Assembly (NCBI RefSeq): GCF_025961315.1 | Contig: NZ_JAOQNK010000001.1 | Span: 1,798,001 to 1,862,000, forward strand | DNA: 64,000 nucleotides | DNA from: Sphingobacterium kitahiroshimense | GTDB lineage: Bacteria; Bacteroidota; Bacteroidia; Sphingobacteriales; Sphingobacteriaceae | Reading direction: 5' to 3' | Shown: in pieces, positions 36,518-46,107 of the stretch | Numbering within the stretch: position 1 is the first letter of the stretch | How the letters are laid out: each line of letters begins with the position of its first letter | Notes under the pieces: generated by a model | The model's database searches: none | Told to the model about the DNA's origin: nothing | Seen by the model: the letters and a program-made list of their open reading frames with translations, nothing else | Position numbers and translations under genes: made by a program

Positions 36518-37729
36518 TTATTGGATAACAAAACACGGTATTTCTCGATCTTCCTCAGTAAGTAAAAAGCCAAATTCCTTGAGACTACGTTGCAATTCTA
36601 TAAAATCCGATTGTCCTTTAAACATATATTTATTGAGATTTTTAGATTCGTTTACAACCGGTGGCCTATCTGCATTCAAGTCAAGCATAAATGCAAAATC
36701 ATCTATAGCTTGACCATTATGATCTGATTTTCCGACTTGCCTTCCTTCATCTTTGATGACCCAACACCTTACCCTTCTTGATTCGATGAATGTTTTTACT
36801 CCAAGCTTTAGCTCCAGATCCCTTATCATGGCAAGCATTCTTCTCTTTTCATCTAGCTCCAGATCAAAATTAGCTTCATAACTTACAGCATATTTCTGAT
36901 TCCAGATTTGTTGATAGCCCGACTTTTCTCTTTCAAATATAAATCGCTCTTTATCAAATCTGTCAATCATAATACGACTATCTTTCATATAAGGTAATTC
37001 GGTGGTTTTTCCATAACAGTAAAGAAAAGCAGGTACTATATCTGCGTTTACAATATACTCCCGCACTTCACGCTGTGCACTGTCTACTTCTTGACTGAAT
37101 TTGCTATAGGCGCCTTCAATATAACCGGTAAGAACTGAATACTTCCCCTTCTGATTTTTCATCAGCGGAATCCCATAATCGAACACCAAATAATCATCTT
37201 TAATCGGAAATTCGATTATACCTTTATCAAATACCTTATTAACCATTGCCTGATCCACAAACTCAGAATAAGTGATGGCCACCACCTTTCCTTTATAGAT
37301 CCAGACCATATGTGAAACAGTCTGATGCGGAAAATAGCTCGACCAAACTTTGTCTTCTACCACATAGTCCAATTTATTGGCTTTAAAGACTTCGTTATGG
37401 GCCCGAAATGCTTCTGCTCGATTTTTCTTTTCATCTGAGATGGATATTATTTTTAACCTTCCCTTATTTTCCTGTTCCACCTTATTTAATCGGGGCAGTG
37501 CGGCGATACAGCTCGTGCATGAAGTATTCATAAAATCGAGAATAACCAATTCTTCAGGAAGCTGGCTGACCGAGCCGATCTCTTTCCCCTCTATTGTTAT
37601 ACCAATAGCATCAGAAGGGACTTTTTCGCCGATTCTAACTGTTTTTTGTACGGTATCTTTTTTAAATGTAGGTTCTTGTGCTAACAGAAAAGTCGGCAGA
37701 AAACATAGTAAATAACATAAATTTCTCAT
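36518..37729 (-). CDS. Exported TlpA-like thioredoxin-fold protein
   Basis: 403 aa with a signal peptide ('MRNLCYLLCFLPTFLLAQ'). A thioredoxin fold follows: 'LPEELVILDFMNTSCTSCIAALPRLNKVEQEN' contains the redox C-x-x-C (CTSC) at about residue 92. The C-terminal 150 residues ('LKLGVKTFIESRRVRCWVIKDEGR' to 'LTEEDREIPCFVIQ') resemble the extra domain found in many Bacteroidota TlpA proteins. Periplasmic thiol oxidoreductase is likely. The gene starts 1 bp after the susD stop, so it is the third gene of the Sus operon. Confidence 0.82.
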   Translation of the reverse strand: MRNLCYLLCFLPTFLLAQEPTFKKDTVQKTVRIGEKVPSDAIGITIEGKEIGSVSQLPEELVILDFMNTSCTSCIAALPRLNKVEQENKGRLKIISISDEKKNRAEAFRAHNEVFKANKLDYVVEDKVWSSYFPHQTVSHMVWIYKGKVVAITYSEFVDQAMVNKVFDKGIIEFPIKDDYLVFDYGIPLMKNQKGKYSVLTGYIEGAYSKFSQEVDSAQREVREYIVNADIVPAFLYCYGKTTELPYMKDSRIMIDRFDKERFIFEREKSGYQQIWNQKYAVSYEANFDLELDEKRRMLAMIRDLELKLGVKTFIESRRVRCWVIKDEGRQVGKSDHNGQAIDDFAFMLDLNADRPPVVNESKNLNKYMFKGQSDFIELQRSLKEFGFLLTEEDREIPCFVIQ

Positions 37730-37730
37730 A

Positions 37731-39089
37731 CTATCGTATCGTTTGTGTAAGTGTTGAATTATTGATGATTTCCTGAGGGATCAGAAACGTATAAAAAGGA
37801 TCGTTAGGTAATAACTGATACTCCTTACCTCCTATCTGACGTTTTAATATAGTTGCTGTTTGACTGTTTAAATTCAGGCGTTTCAGATCGGACCATCTTC
37901 TCTGACGCATCACCAGTTCCTTTCTCCGTTCTTCTAAAATGATTTGGAGCAATTGCGATGGATTCTGTACAGCAATGGGTTTAAAAGTTTCTCTTCGATA
38001 CCGTTTCTCCAATAAACTATTCAGCGAGGTCAGGGCTTCATTAATCTGATCTGACCGCACCAAGCATTCAGCTTTTGTCAAGATCAATTCATCTACCGCA
38101 AGACCGCTGAATGGAGCTTGATTAAATTCGCCATCATAATTACCTTTGAATGAAAAAGTACTGTCTTCATTCTCCATAAACAACAGGTTTTTGCGGAGAT
38201 CGTGATCAGCATAGCTTTGAAGAAAATTAGGATCCACTTTCCAAACTGTATAATAATACGTATAGGTTCCTGTTGAGATAGCCTGAAAGATCACTTCCTC
38301 GTTAAACTGTTTAAATGGACTCTCTTCGTCTTTTCTTAAAGTATTATAGTCCATGAGCATACTGTTATCTACCAGAGCTTTATTTGTATAAAACAAAGCC
38401 TTCTCATAATCCTGCATATAGAGGTAGATCCTTGAAAACAGTGCTGCTGCAGCAGTTTTAGATGGCCTTGAAGGAAGTCCATTTATCATGGGCAACAGAT
38501 TTTCGGCCTGCTCCAAATCTCTTAATAGTAGATCAAAATATTCATTCAAAGTGACACGTACACTTTTTTCCTCCACATTGGGAGAGGTACGATAAGGTAA
38601 AGCAGGTATATCTCCATTCGAACCATCTTTTTGTGGAACTGCCGTAAATATTTCAGCCAGACTGAATAAAGCATAAGCCCTATAAAAGTATGCTGCCCCC
38701 TCTAGTTGTTCACGCCTGGTTCCTCCGGGCAATTCTTTCAATATCGATAAAACTTGGTTGGCGATGTAGACCGCTTGATAAGGTGATGCCCACTGCGTTA
38801 TAACCGGTGCTGTTTCCTTATCCCAGATATAAAGCATGCGGTCTTCATAGTCCCCTAAACTGCTCCAGTTATCGGCACTGATGGAAAAATTATCTGCACA
38901 GAGCTCTCCAACATAAGGATACCCCATATTTATTGTGCCATATCCGTCCAGTAAAGCTTGACAGTCCTCAAACGTATTGGGGATAGCCAGTTTAGTATCG
39001 GGTTTTGTTTCCAAAAAATTACTGCAGGACTGCAGGCAGAGTAAGATCAGGCTCAGCAGGATTCGGTTGTATAGTAGATGATAATTCAT
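37731..39089 (-). CDS. SusD/RagB-family outer-membrane lipoprotein
   Basis: 452 aa from the ATG at 39089. The lipoprotein signal 'LSLILLCLQSC' carries the lipobox Cys. TPR-like helices and 'AAYFYRAYALFSLAEIFTAVP' (RagB signature), 'TKAECLVRSDQINEALTSLNSLLEKRY' and 'IILEERRKELVMRQRRWSDLKRL' are typical of SusD homologues. It caps the SusC channel and binds the nutrient. It lies 10 bp after the susC stop and is followed by tlpA. The ligand is unknown; no glycosidase or peptidase is in the operon. Confidence 0.92.
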   Translation of the reverse strand: MNYHLLYNRILLSLILLCLQSCSNFLETKPDTKLAIPNTFEDCQALLDGYGTINMGYPYVGELCADNFSISADNWSSLGDYEDRMLYIWDKETAPVITQWASPYQAVYIANQVLSILKELPGGTRREQLEGAAYFYRAYALFSLAEIFTAVPQKDGSNGDIPALPYRTSPNVEEKSVRVTLNEYFDLLLRDLEQAENLLPMINGLPSRPSKTAAAALFSRIYLYMQDYEKALFYTNKALVDNSMLMDYNTLRKDEESPFKQFNEEVIFQAISTGTYTYYYTVWKVDPNFLQSYADHDLRKNLLFMENEDSTFSFKGNYDGEFNQAPFSGLAVDELILTKAECLVRSDQINEALTSLNSLLEKRYRRETFKPIAVQNPSQLLQIILEERRKELVMRQRRWSDLKRLNLNSQTATILKRQIGGKEYQLLPNDPFYTFLIPQEIINNSTLTQTIR

Positions 39090-39099
39090 AAATTTAGAT

Positions 39100-42000
39100 T
39101 TAAAATGATGCCTTGGCACCTATTGTATAAAGTCTAGGTGTAGGGATCAAGAAGTTAAAATCAGGATCGTTTTTATATTTTGATTTGCGCCATACCATCA
39201 GATTGAGGTTATCAGCATTCACATAAAGCTGTATTGATCTGAAGCTCTTCGAATGGAGATTCAGCTGATACTGCAAGTTGATATCTTTTAACCTGACATG
39301 GTCAGCAGGTTCAATCAAGACTTCTGAATTTTGATAAAACTGGTCTCTTTGACCATTCATCGGATATATAAAAGCAGGCACATTGGTATGCATTTCATCA
39401 CCGGGCTTTTTCCACCGCAGGTTAAAATCATCTTGCATTTGCCAGTATTGCGCTAAGCCATTATAATTGATGCTTTGGCGTCTGTAGAAATACTTTAATT
39501 TATATTGTAGATTGGCACGTAAAGACCATGATCTCCATGAGAAAGTATTAGCTAGAAACCCTGCGTATAAAGGTACGCTGGACCCCATGTAGTTGACATC
39601 TTCTATGCCCACAGACATGATTTTGGAATAATCCTGAGACATCTCACCATTATAATAGCCCAATGGAGCTCCGGTTTCATGGTCTAATCCTGCAAAGCGA
39701 AATGCATATAGGCCGTACAGATCCCTACCGACAACTGGATTAGGCGCAGTGGTAGCCCACATATAACTGGAAACACTCGAATGTTTGTAATTATATTTGG
39801 TAACCACACTCTTACCATAGGTAAATATCAGATTAGAATTCCATTTGTAATCTCCTGCGACAATATTGGTACTCTGCAGATTCAGTTCAACACCCTGATT
39901 CCTAAAATTAGCAATATTGACTGCTTGCGTATAAAAACCAGTTGTCGGATCAATATTGGCTAATGCAACCAGATCCTTTGCCTCTTTATTATAAAACTCA
40001 ACATTCCCATTTATACGTCCATTGGTCATCGCGAAATCTACGCCCACATTAAAAATCCCTACACGTTCGGCACGATAATCTGGATTTGGCGGATTGACCA
40101 TGTAGGCGTTCGTATATCCTGTATACGGAAAAACGCCATCGTATGCAATTGTTGGATAGGCCGATATCTGGGTCGTTATATTTCCGTTCACACCATAGGT
40201 AGTCCTGAGTTTTAGGTATGAAAAAGTTCCTTTAGGAAAGAACTCTTCTTTACTGATCTCCCAGGCGGCACCCAGTGACCAAAGCGGTTGCCATTTACGG
40301 TTAGAAGCAACGCCAAATAGATTCGCTGCATCACGGCGGACGCTACCGGAAACTACATACCGGTTATGGAGGATATACGATCCATTGATAAAAAGTGACA
40401 CGAACCGTTGCTTATATTCTTCTATTTTATTGCCATTGAAGATCTGAGCCCTACCCTGAAATCCATTTAACAAAGGGAAACTTGATTTAAAATCAACAAG
40501 TGTAAACTCGATACGATCTGCATGATAACCATACAGTTTATAGCCTTCAATACGGTTATCCATACTTTTTAACTCTGCTCCTCCCAATACATTTAGAACA
40601 CCTGCTCCCAGTTCTTTATCAAACTTTACAATTGCTCTTAAATAATGTGAAGTGAGATCGCCAATTCGTTTACTATAAATATCACCTACAGGTACATTAT
40701 AGGTTAAAGAATTAGGTGTAAATTGGGTGTATAAATTAATATAATGCTGGGTATAGTACGAATCAAGCGATTCCAGATTTGTGGTTTTGCTTAATGACCG
40801 CTGAAATTGATAAGAAGTAATGAGCTCCCAAGGTTTACTGAATTTATAGCTGGCCGCTATACTCAATGTCGCATCAGTGATGCGTGTATTATTTTCGCTC
40901 GCATACAGTTCATTCATGATATTATAACGCTCCGGAAAGAGCCGGCCACCGGCAAGCGTATCAATATACGATTTCCGAAAAGTGACAGTTTCCAGATCAA
41001 TACCTACGCCATGATCATCAACAAGGCGTAAGTAAGGATAAAAAGATTTTCCTGCACCTGAATATAGGGAACCATATCCAACTTTAGAGTCACTTCCCTG
41101 TCCCTTCTTTCCGTTATCTGAAAATGCGATATTGAAATCAACTGAAAATCGATCCGTTGGTCGAATACTACTAACAAACTTAGCACTGATTCGGTCTGAA
41201 TTATTATTTTTAATACTTTCAAGTGATTTATCAAATCCCAGACTACCTCTAAAATCCATCTTTTTACTTCCGTATGCTAAACTTGCAAAATATTGCTGGG
41301 TAATGTTATTACGGTAGATATAGTTCATGTAATCATCCCGAACATCATTTTTTTCAAATGCAATCTTTTGTTGCTGATAGCTCTCCTGATCGATTTTTCC
41401 AGAACGGACTTTATCCAGTAAGCTAACAATAGGCGATAATGTGTAGTCAGGATAATTGATCATCCAATCGTAGTAGTTATTTTCAAATAGAAATTCTTCC
41501 GACTCGATAAAATCCTTACTCGACATATGGGGCAGTTTATAAATATCAGGTTTTTGTCCAATTTGGAAATTGGAACTTAGGTCCAATTGTATACGATCGG
41601 TTTTACTGCCCGACTTAGAAGTAATCACAATCACACCATTTCCTGAACGTGTCCCCCATATCGAAGCGGCAGCAGCATCTTTAAGAATCGTTATATTTTC
41701 TATATCATTGGGATTGATATTACTCAGGTCTCCTTCATAAGGGAAATTATCCAAAATGATCAATGGACTCCATGCCCCTAAAAGTGTCGAATTTCCACGT
41801 TGATAAAGTTGCTCTTCAGGCTTCAGGTTAGGTACACGTTTTTCAAATCGTAGCGAAGGTGACAATCCTTCCAATCGATTAATAAAATGAGAAGATTTAC
41901 TGATATTTAGCTGTTCATTCGTTAGGACTTCAAAGCTCCCGGTCGCTCTTTCTTTTGGTATTTTTTGGTATCCTGTAGACACCACTTCAACCTCGTCAAG

Positions 42001-42351
42001 CTGATTTTCAACAGGATTTAGTTGCACATGCAATACCACTCCGGACGTATAATCCAGCTCTAGGGTTTTATAGCCGACAGATGTAAACTTCACTTTGCCC
42101 GTACGCTGAGTGACAGCGACGCTGAAAGAACCATCTTTCTTTGTCGATGTCTTCACGTTATCTGCTTCAACACGCACGGATACAGCTTGTAACGGCTTCT
42201 TATCTACAGCAGAAATAACCGTTCCCTGCAACACATAATTTTGCTTATTCTGAGCTTGTGCGGATACCGATCCGAAAGTCATCATCAGCAGTAAAAGCAA
42301 TACTGCTGAAAACGTTGATTTTGTCAATCGAAGCACAAAAGCCTCATTCAC
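39100..42351 (-). CDS. SusC/RagA-family TonB-dependent outer-membrane transporter
   Basis: 1083 aa from a GTG at 42351, placed 13 nt after AGGAGG and just before a signal peptide ('FSAVLLLLLMMTFGSVSAQAQ'). A carboxypeptidase-D-like domain ('LQGTVISAVDKKPLQAVSVRVE') is followed by the plug ('ERATGSFEVLTNEQL', 'LIILDNFPYEGDLSNINPNDIENITILKDAAAASIWGTRSGNGVIVITSK') and the beta-barrel ending 'RLYTIGAKASF'. No STN domain is seen. The frame is open for 464 further codons upstream to an ATG at 43743, but that part is not transporter-like and is listed separately. First gene of a susC-susD-tlpA operon. Confidence 0.9.
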   Translation of the reverse strand: MNEAFVLRLTKSTFSAVLLLLLMMTFGSVSAQAQNKQNYVLQGTVISAVDKKPLQAVSVRVEADNVKTSTKKDGSFSVAVTQRTGKVKFTSVGYKTLELDYTSGVVLHVQLNPVENQLDEVEVVSTGYQKIPKERATGSFEVLTNEQLNISKSSHFINRLEGLSPSLRFEKRVPNLKPEEQLYQRGNSTLLGAWSPLIILDNFPYEGDLSNINPNDIENITILKDAAAASIWGTRSGNGVIVITSKSGSKTDRIQLDLSSNFQIGQKPDIYKLPHMSSKDFIESEEFLFENNYYDWMINYPDYTLSPIVSLLDKVRSGKIDQESYQQQKIAFEKNDVRDDYMNYIYRNNITQQYFASLAYGSKKMDFRGSLGFDKSLESIKNNNSDRISAKFVSSIRPTDRFSVDFNIAFSDNGKKGQGSDSKVGYGSLYSGAGKSFYPYLRLVDDHGVGIDLETVTFRKSYIDTLAGGRLFPERYNIMNELYASENNTRITDATLSIAASYKFSKPWELITSYQFQRSLSKTTNLESLDSYYTQHYINLYTQFTPNSLTYNVPVGDIYSKRIGDLTSHYLRAIVKFDKELGAGVLNVLGGAELKSMDNRIEGYKLYGYHADRIEFTLVDFKSSFPLLNGFQGRAQIFNGNKIEEYKQRFVSLFINGSYILHNRYVVSGSVRRDAANLFGVASNRKWQPLWSLGAAWEISKEEFFPKGTFSYLKLRTTYGVNGNITTQISAYPTIAYDGVFPYTGYTNAYMVNPPNPDYRAERVGIFNVGVDFAMTNGRINGNVEFYNKEAKDLVALANIDPTTGFYTQAVNIANFRNQGVELNLQSTNIVAGDYKWNSNLIFTYGKSVVTKYNYKHSSVSSYMWATTAPNPVVGRDLYGLYAFRFAGLDHETGAPLGYYNGEMSQDYSKIMSVGIEDVNYMGSSVPLYAGFLANTFSWRSWSLRANLQYKLKYFYRRQSINYNGLAQYWQMQDDFNLRWKKPGDEMHTNVPAFIYPMNGQRDQFYQNSEVLIEPADHVRLKDINLQYQLNLHSKSFRSIQLYVNADNLNLMVWRKSKYKNDPDFNFLIPTPRLYTIGAKASF

Positions 42352-43743
42352 ATAATCCCTAACACCTCCTTGTATTTGATTTGAAAAGCATTTTAAGCGA
42401 TTAGACTGATTATTAATGCAAAACCACTCAGATGCCCAACAAAAGAAATTGGAGCGCTTAAATCTTCTTATTTTAGATAATGCGCTTTCCGCGTAGGGAT
42501 TAAGTAGGGATGAAGCATAGATAAAGCGTTGATAGTGCGTTAGTAGTGCGTAAATGGGTACCGTTTTACGCACTATCCATGCATTACCAGTATTTAGCAT
42601 ACGCATTACGTACGCTTGAGCAACACATGAACAACCAAATTCCCGTACTTGCCTAGCGCATGCCAGTCGTAGCACTGCTAAGCTATTAACCTCAGTAGCT
42701 CTTTGGTAGCTCTCCAGTACATTCCCAGTACCCTTTTGGTACCTTTTCAGTAGGGCATTCGTGAATAAGCCGTACTCTGACCGTACAGCAAGACCGATTT
42801 TAGCAAGTACATTCTTTATGAAAATCAATAAAAAAGCAAAGCCATTGGTTCGGATCTTGTTCGGACTTTCTTTTAACCTTCTTTTACCCTTGTAGTACGT
42901 TTCCCCGTAACTGCACAACACTTGCAAAGTACCTGCACCGTCCCTTCCCTTGTGCATCGACGGCAAAAGTACGGCGCACATACGGTGCAACGACGTCCGG
43001 AGGTAAAACAAGGTTCGAAGCAGGTTAAAAGCCGGTATAGAGCGGGTACCTGATGGACAATGCTTCGATTTGCTGTTTGCCACATCCAGCAAACTTCTAC
43101 TAACTTTCTCTTCCCTGTCTTGACCTTTTCTTCTACCTCCACTTGACTTTTGTTCGACCGTGCTTCGACTTTTCATGCACTGTAGCCGATGAAATCCCGA
43201 GGCCGACTCGAAGCCCAGTCGCAGAAACTTAGAAGTTGGTGTTAAGTTGGTTAAGAAAAAATCAGAAGTTTCTAGCCTTCTCATTTTTCTAGTCTTTCTT
43301 TGCTTACCTTCTGCTATTTCTGTGGTATTTTGTTGCTTGTTTATTACCGATTCATTACCATTTCTAGGCTTATTCTTTAATTCTTGGAGGCTTCTCCTTG
43401 CAGACTCCGTTACACCTTGCTTGCCTTTTCTGTGCTCTTTTATTACCGTTTGTTCGGTATATTGACGATCAGTTATCAAAGATGTACCAATGGATTGCAG
43501 AGCCAGCCCATACTCAGGTACAAGGCAGTCCCTAAGGATAACCATACCTTCACCAGCATCGTATAAACGAAAGACTAAATCAGCATTAGTTGCATGTGCA
43601 ATATTATTTTCTAGCGCTTTTTTAACAATGGTATATTTAGGAAATACCCCGTAATTAATGCACTTATTTATTATCGTATAAATGGATTTGATAACACCCT
43701 TCAAATAGGCATGTACTCTCCCATCCTTATAAAAATTGTTCAT
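42352..43743 (-). other. 464-codon open frame in phase with susC, across the 11-bp array
   Basis: From an ATG at 43743 the susC frame has no stop until the end of susC. The first about 100 residues look protein-like ('YLKGVIKSIYTIINKCINYG', 'LVFRLYDAGEGMVILRDC'), but the next 350 are Arg/Ser/Leu-rich translation of the repeat array and match no family known to me. Whether it is translated is unknown. The normal SusC signal peptide lies only after this stretch, which argues against a fusion protein. Confidence 0.4.
42490..43470. repeat. About 1-kb degenerate array with 11-bp period
   Basis: Short motifs recur at exact multiples of 11 bp. RGTA begins at 42694, 42705, 42716, 42727, 42738 and 42749; GTTCGG at 42848 and 42859 with GTTCGA at 43013; GCGT at 42526, 42537 and 42548; ATTACC at 43343, 43354 and 43442. 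The unit drifts along the array but the register is kept, giving roughly 90 units. GC content is higher than in flanking DNA. It ends about 140 bp before the chosen susC start. Confidence 0.85.
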
Positions 43744-44353
43744 TTTTAAGGTTTATAATTTTGGCATTTACCTGACATGCAATAGATATCCAGAAGAGCT
43801 TCCAATTGAAACTAATCAGGAGCTCATTGCGCCGAGGCTTTAAATAAGTGATGGAATCGAAAAGCGTTAAATGGTCATCATAAAGATCATATATTGGTCT
43901 ACGGTACGCTTTCATCGATTAAGTCATCGTAATGACTTATAATCGTATAAGATTATGGGGGGATTAATTTTCTTAAATGGCTCTGTTCAATTATCATAAC
44001 TCGTTATTGGTAACGAGTCTACTTTCGGCTAGATGCTATTTAACTATAGCTGGGCTCTACAACCGCGCTATAAGGATTCGACGCCTGCAAATACGGTATA
44101 CAGTAGAGGCCCATATGCTACAGTATGTCCCGAAGGTACATAAAATATCAATATGGGCATTAATACTACTGCCTCGATTTGCTTTAATTGTCGAATTTTA
44201 TAGCCGAGACTCTTTTATTAATGCCTAAACAAACACAATAATACTTATCCTTTTCTCGATATTTGAAAAATATAAATAGTATAATCTCTAGCATTCATTT
44301 TGTAACTCACAGGAACATTTTGTATATTTACAATAATTATATTATACCAAATT
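43744..44353. other. Intergenic region between susC leader and HTH genes
   Basis: About 600 bases with short ORFs on both strands (62 and 83 codons) that resemble no protein family. An inverted repeat ACTCGTTA/TAACGAGT lies near 43999-44018. No gene is called. Confidence 0.4.
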
Positions 44354-44758
44354 ATGATTACTGAAAGCAATGACAACGAGATTTTTACTACCATAGGTAA
44401 AAACCTACATACAGTTCGACACTCCCTTAAATTAACACTTGAGGCGGTTGCATCTGAAATAGATGTTACCTATCCAGTTCTAAGTAAAATTGAGAATGGT
44501 CGATACTTGGGGCTTAGTATTGGATTATTAAAGAAGTTATGCAATTATTATAAAATTACGATAGCTCAAGTTCTAGATATAGAAGGGCATCAAATTTTTA
44601 ATTATTCACAATATATAAATCAACCTGCGGGTAATCATTCTATGACGAATAACATAGCAGATGGATATGAACTAGCTATTCAGTCACTTAAAGAACAAAT
44701 CGAATATTTAAAAAACCAAAATCAAGATTTGCTAAATAAATTATTAAACACAAAATAG
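44354..44758 (+). CDS. XRE-family HTH regulator with C-terminal coiled coil (first of a tandem pair)
   Basis: 134 aa. Residues about 12-68 form a Cro/C1-type helix-turn-helix ('IGKNLHTVRHSLKLTLEAVASEIDVTYPVLSKIENGRY'). The C-terminal 'GYELAIQSLKEQIEYLKNQNQDLLNKLL' is a predicted coiled coil, probably for dimerisation. It is followed 24 bp later by a paralogue with the same layout and the same 'SQYI' linker. They are candidates to regulate the island genes, though targets are unknown. Confidence 0.82.
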   Translation: MITESNDNEIFTTIGKNLHTVRHSLKLTLEAVASEIDVTYPVLSKIENGRYLGLSIGLLKKLCNYYKITIAQVLDIEGHQIFNYSQYINQPAGNHSMTNNIADGYELAIQSLKEQIEYLKNQNQDLLNKLLNTK

Positions 44759-44782
44759 TAAATTTGACATAAAACATTAGAG

Positions 44783-45166
44783 ATGATAAATAATACCATT
44801 GATATAATAGCTCTTATCAGAATAGCTGGTAGAAATATTGAAGCTCTTCGTAACATCAAAAAGAAATCTGTCGAATCTTTAGCACAAGAACTAGGCCTAA
44901 CCAAGGAAGAATTAATTGGAATTGAAGAAGGTACTGTTGAGGATTTATCTCTTAAAAAATTATCAGAGATAGCTAATTATTTTAATTGCACTTTACAACA
45001 GTTATTAGATCTTCAAATAGTCCAAATACTTAATCATAGTCAATATATTGCTGGTGGTGATCGAGAAGTTAAATATACACAGGAATTAAAAGGTGGTTAT
45101 GATGAGTACATCAAACACCTCAAAGAAGAGATCCATGAGTTAAAGAGAACAAAATCAGAAAGGTAG
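44783..45166 (+). CDS. XRE-family HTH regulator with C-terminal coiled coil (second of a tandem pair)
   Basis: 127 aa. HTH region 'AGRNIEALRNIKKKSVESLAQELGLTKEELIGIEEGTVEDLSLKKLSEIANYF' is more diverged than in the first copy. The linker 'LNHSQYIAGG' and coiled coil 'GYDEYIKHLKEEIHELKRTK' parallel those of the first protein, so the two arose by duplication. Same strand, 24-bp gap, presumably one transcript. Confidence 0.8.
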   Translation: MINNTIDIIALIRIAGRNIEALRNIKKKSVESLAQELGLTKEELIGIEEGTVEDLSLKKLSEIANYFNCTLQQLLDLQIVQILNHSQYIAGGDREVKYTQELKGGYDEYIKHLKEEIHELKRTKSER

Positions 45167-45273
45167 AGATGAATATTCGGTATTAAAGCTGTAGTAAAAT
45201 TATATTTTCGAAGAAGACTATATAGTCATAGAGAATAGTCATTTAAAAATCAATTATAATATAATAAACAAAA

Positions 45274-45797
45274 ATGAAAAAAATATTTTTATCTGTTCTT
45301 CTATTATCTTTTGGACTAGGTTTAACTTATGGCCAATATTCGACCAATCGATATAGTATTACAGACAAAGTACCGAAAATAATTTATAAAGATCTTAAAG
45401 ATAGAAACTTCCCTAACATAGAGGTTTTAGGCAAGCAGTATTCTGGTGAAAGCGGATTAACGTTGAAAGCCGAGATAGTATAAAGACGGTAGAAGTAAGT
45501 AAGGAAAAACAAGCTATTATAATAGGATTAACTGCTCATTATAAACCAGAATTCATTACTTTATCTGATCTTAGAAAAAATTATACGAATATGCAATCAG
45601 ATCGAGTAATCTTTCAGATAGAAGATAAAATAATTCAGGATGATCCGGATACAACTTTTGTCGACATCAGTAATATTATGACGATTTCTGTATCTCCTGT
45701 TAAATTTATCGGTGACCTAGACGATCTTTATATGGTAACCCTAAGGGTACGTAATGAAAAAAACATTAAAGATCTAAATACGATACGTATTCGCTGA
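45274..45797 (+). pseudogene. Frameshifted exported protein, unknown family
   Basis: The first frame begins with a signal peptide ('MKKIFLSVLLLSFGLGLTYGQ') and stops at 45481-45483. The next frame is open across that stop and runs on through 'TVEVSKEKQAIIIGLTAHYK', 'LRKNYTNMQSDRVIFQIED' and 'LYMVTLRVRNEKNIKDL' to 45797. A single frame change around 45440-45480 would join them into about 174 aa. Either the gene is decayed or the sequence has an error there. Function unknown; the position after the HTH pair suggests membership of the island cassette. Confidence 0.65.
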
Positions 45798-46107
45798 TAT
45801 CTGTCCTAAATTATCATATCTCCTATCTCGTCAAGTTAGGAGATACTTAAGTTTTGTCTTGTTGGAGATGGCTTTGTGAAGTCCGCCATCAACTCCATTG
45901 AATGTTTGCAATAATAGTAATAAAGCCTTCCCATTTTTAATAAAAAAATAGAAAGACTCAAATATACGTGACTAAAAAATATTTTTTAGCATCTCGATAA
46001 AGCGGAAAAAAACTCTTTTTTTATAGAATAATGATATTCAATTTGATTTATATATATATTTTAAGGCACTACAGATAAGATCTATCATTCACGATGTAAT
46101 AATATAA
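45798..46107. other. Intergenic region downstream of the RiPP operon
   Basis: About 310 AT-rich bases between the convergent frameshifted gene and the HlyD gene. Contains the inverted repeat at 45817-45845 and otherwise nothing recognisable. Confidence 0.45.
45817..45845. terminator. Hairpin TATCTCCTA / TAGGAGATA
   Basis: A 9-bp perfect stem 20 bp after the frameshifted gene. It is followed by a T-containing stretch, so it is a plausible weak terminator. Confidence 0.5.

Noticed and set aside
39100..43743. A single 1547-residue SusC protein starting at 43743
   Set aside because: The typical SusC signal peptide lies after residue 464, and the preceding stretch is translation of an 11-bp repeat array. 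A GTG after AGGAGG at 42351 gives a normal-length transporter.
43977..44228. 83-codon ORF and a possible further 11-bp array
   Set aside because: The translation resembles no protein. Spacings between recurring GTA or CTA words (7, 8, 13, 20) do not fit an 11-bp period.
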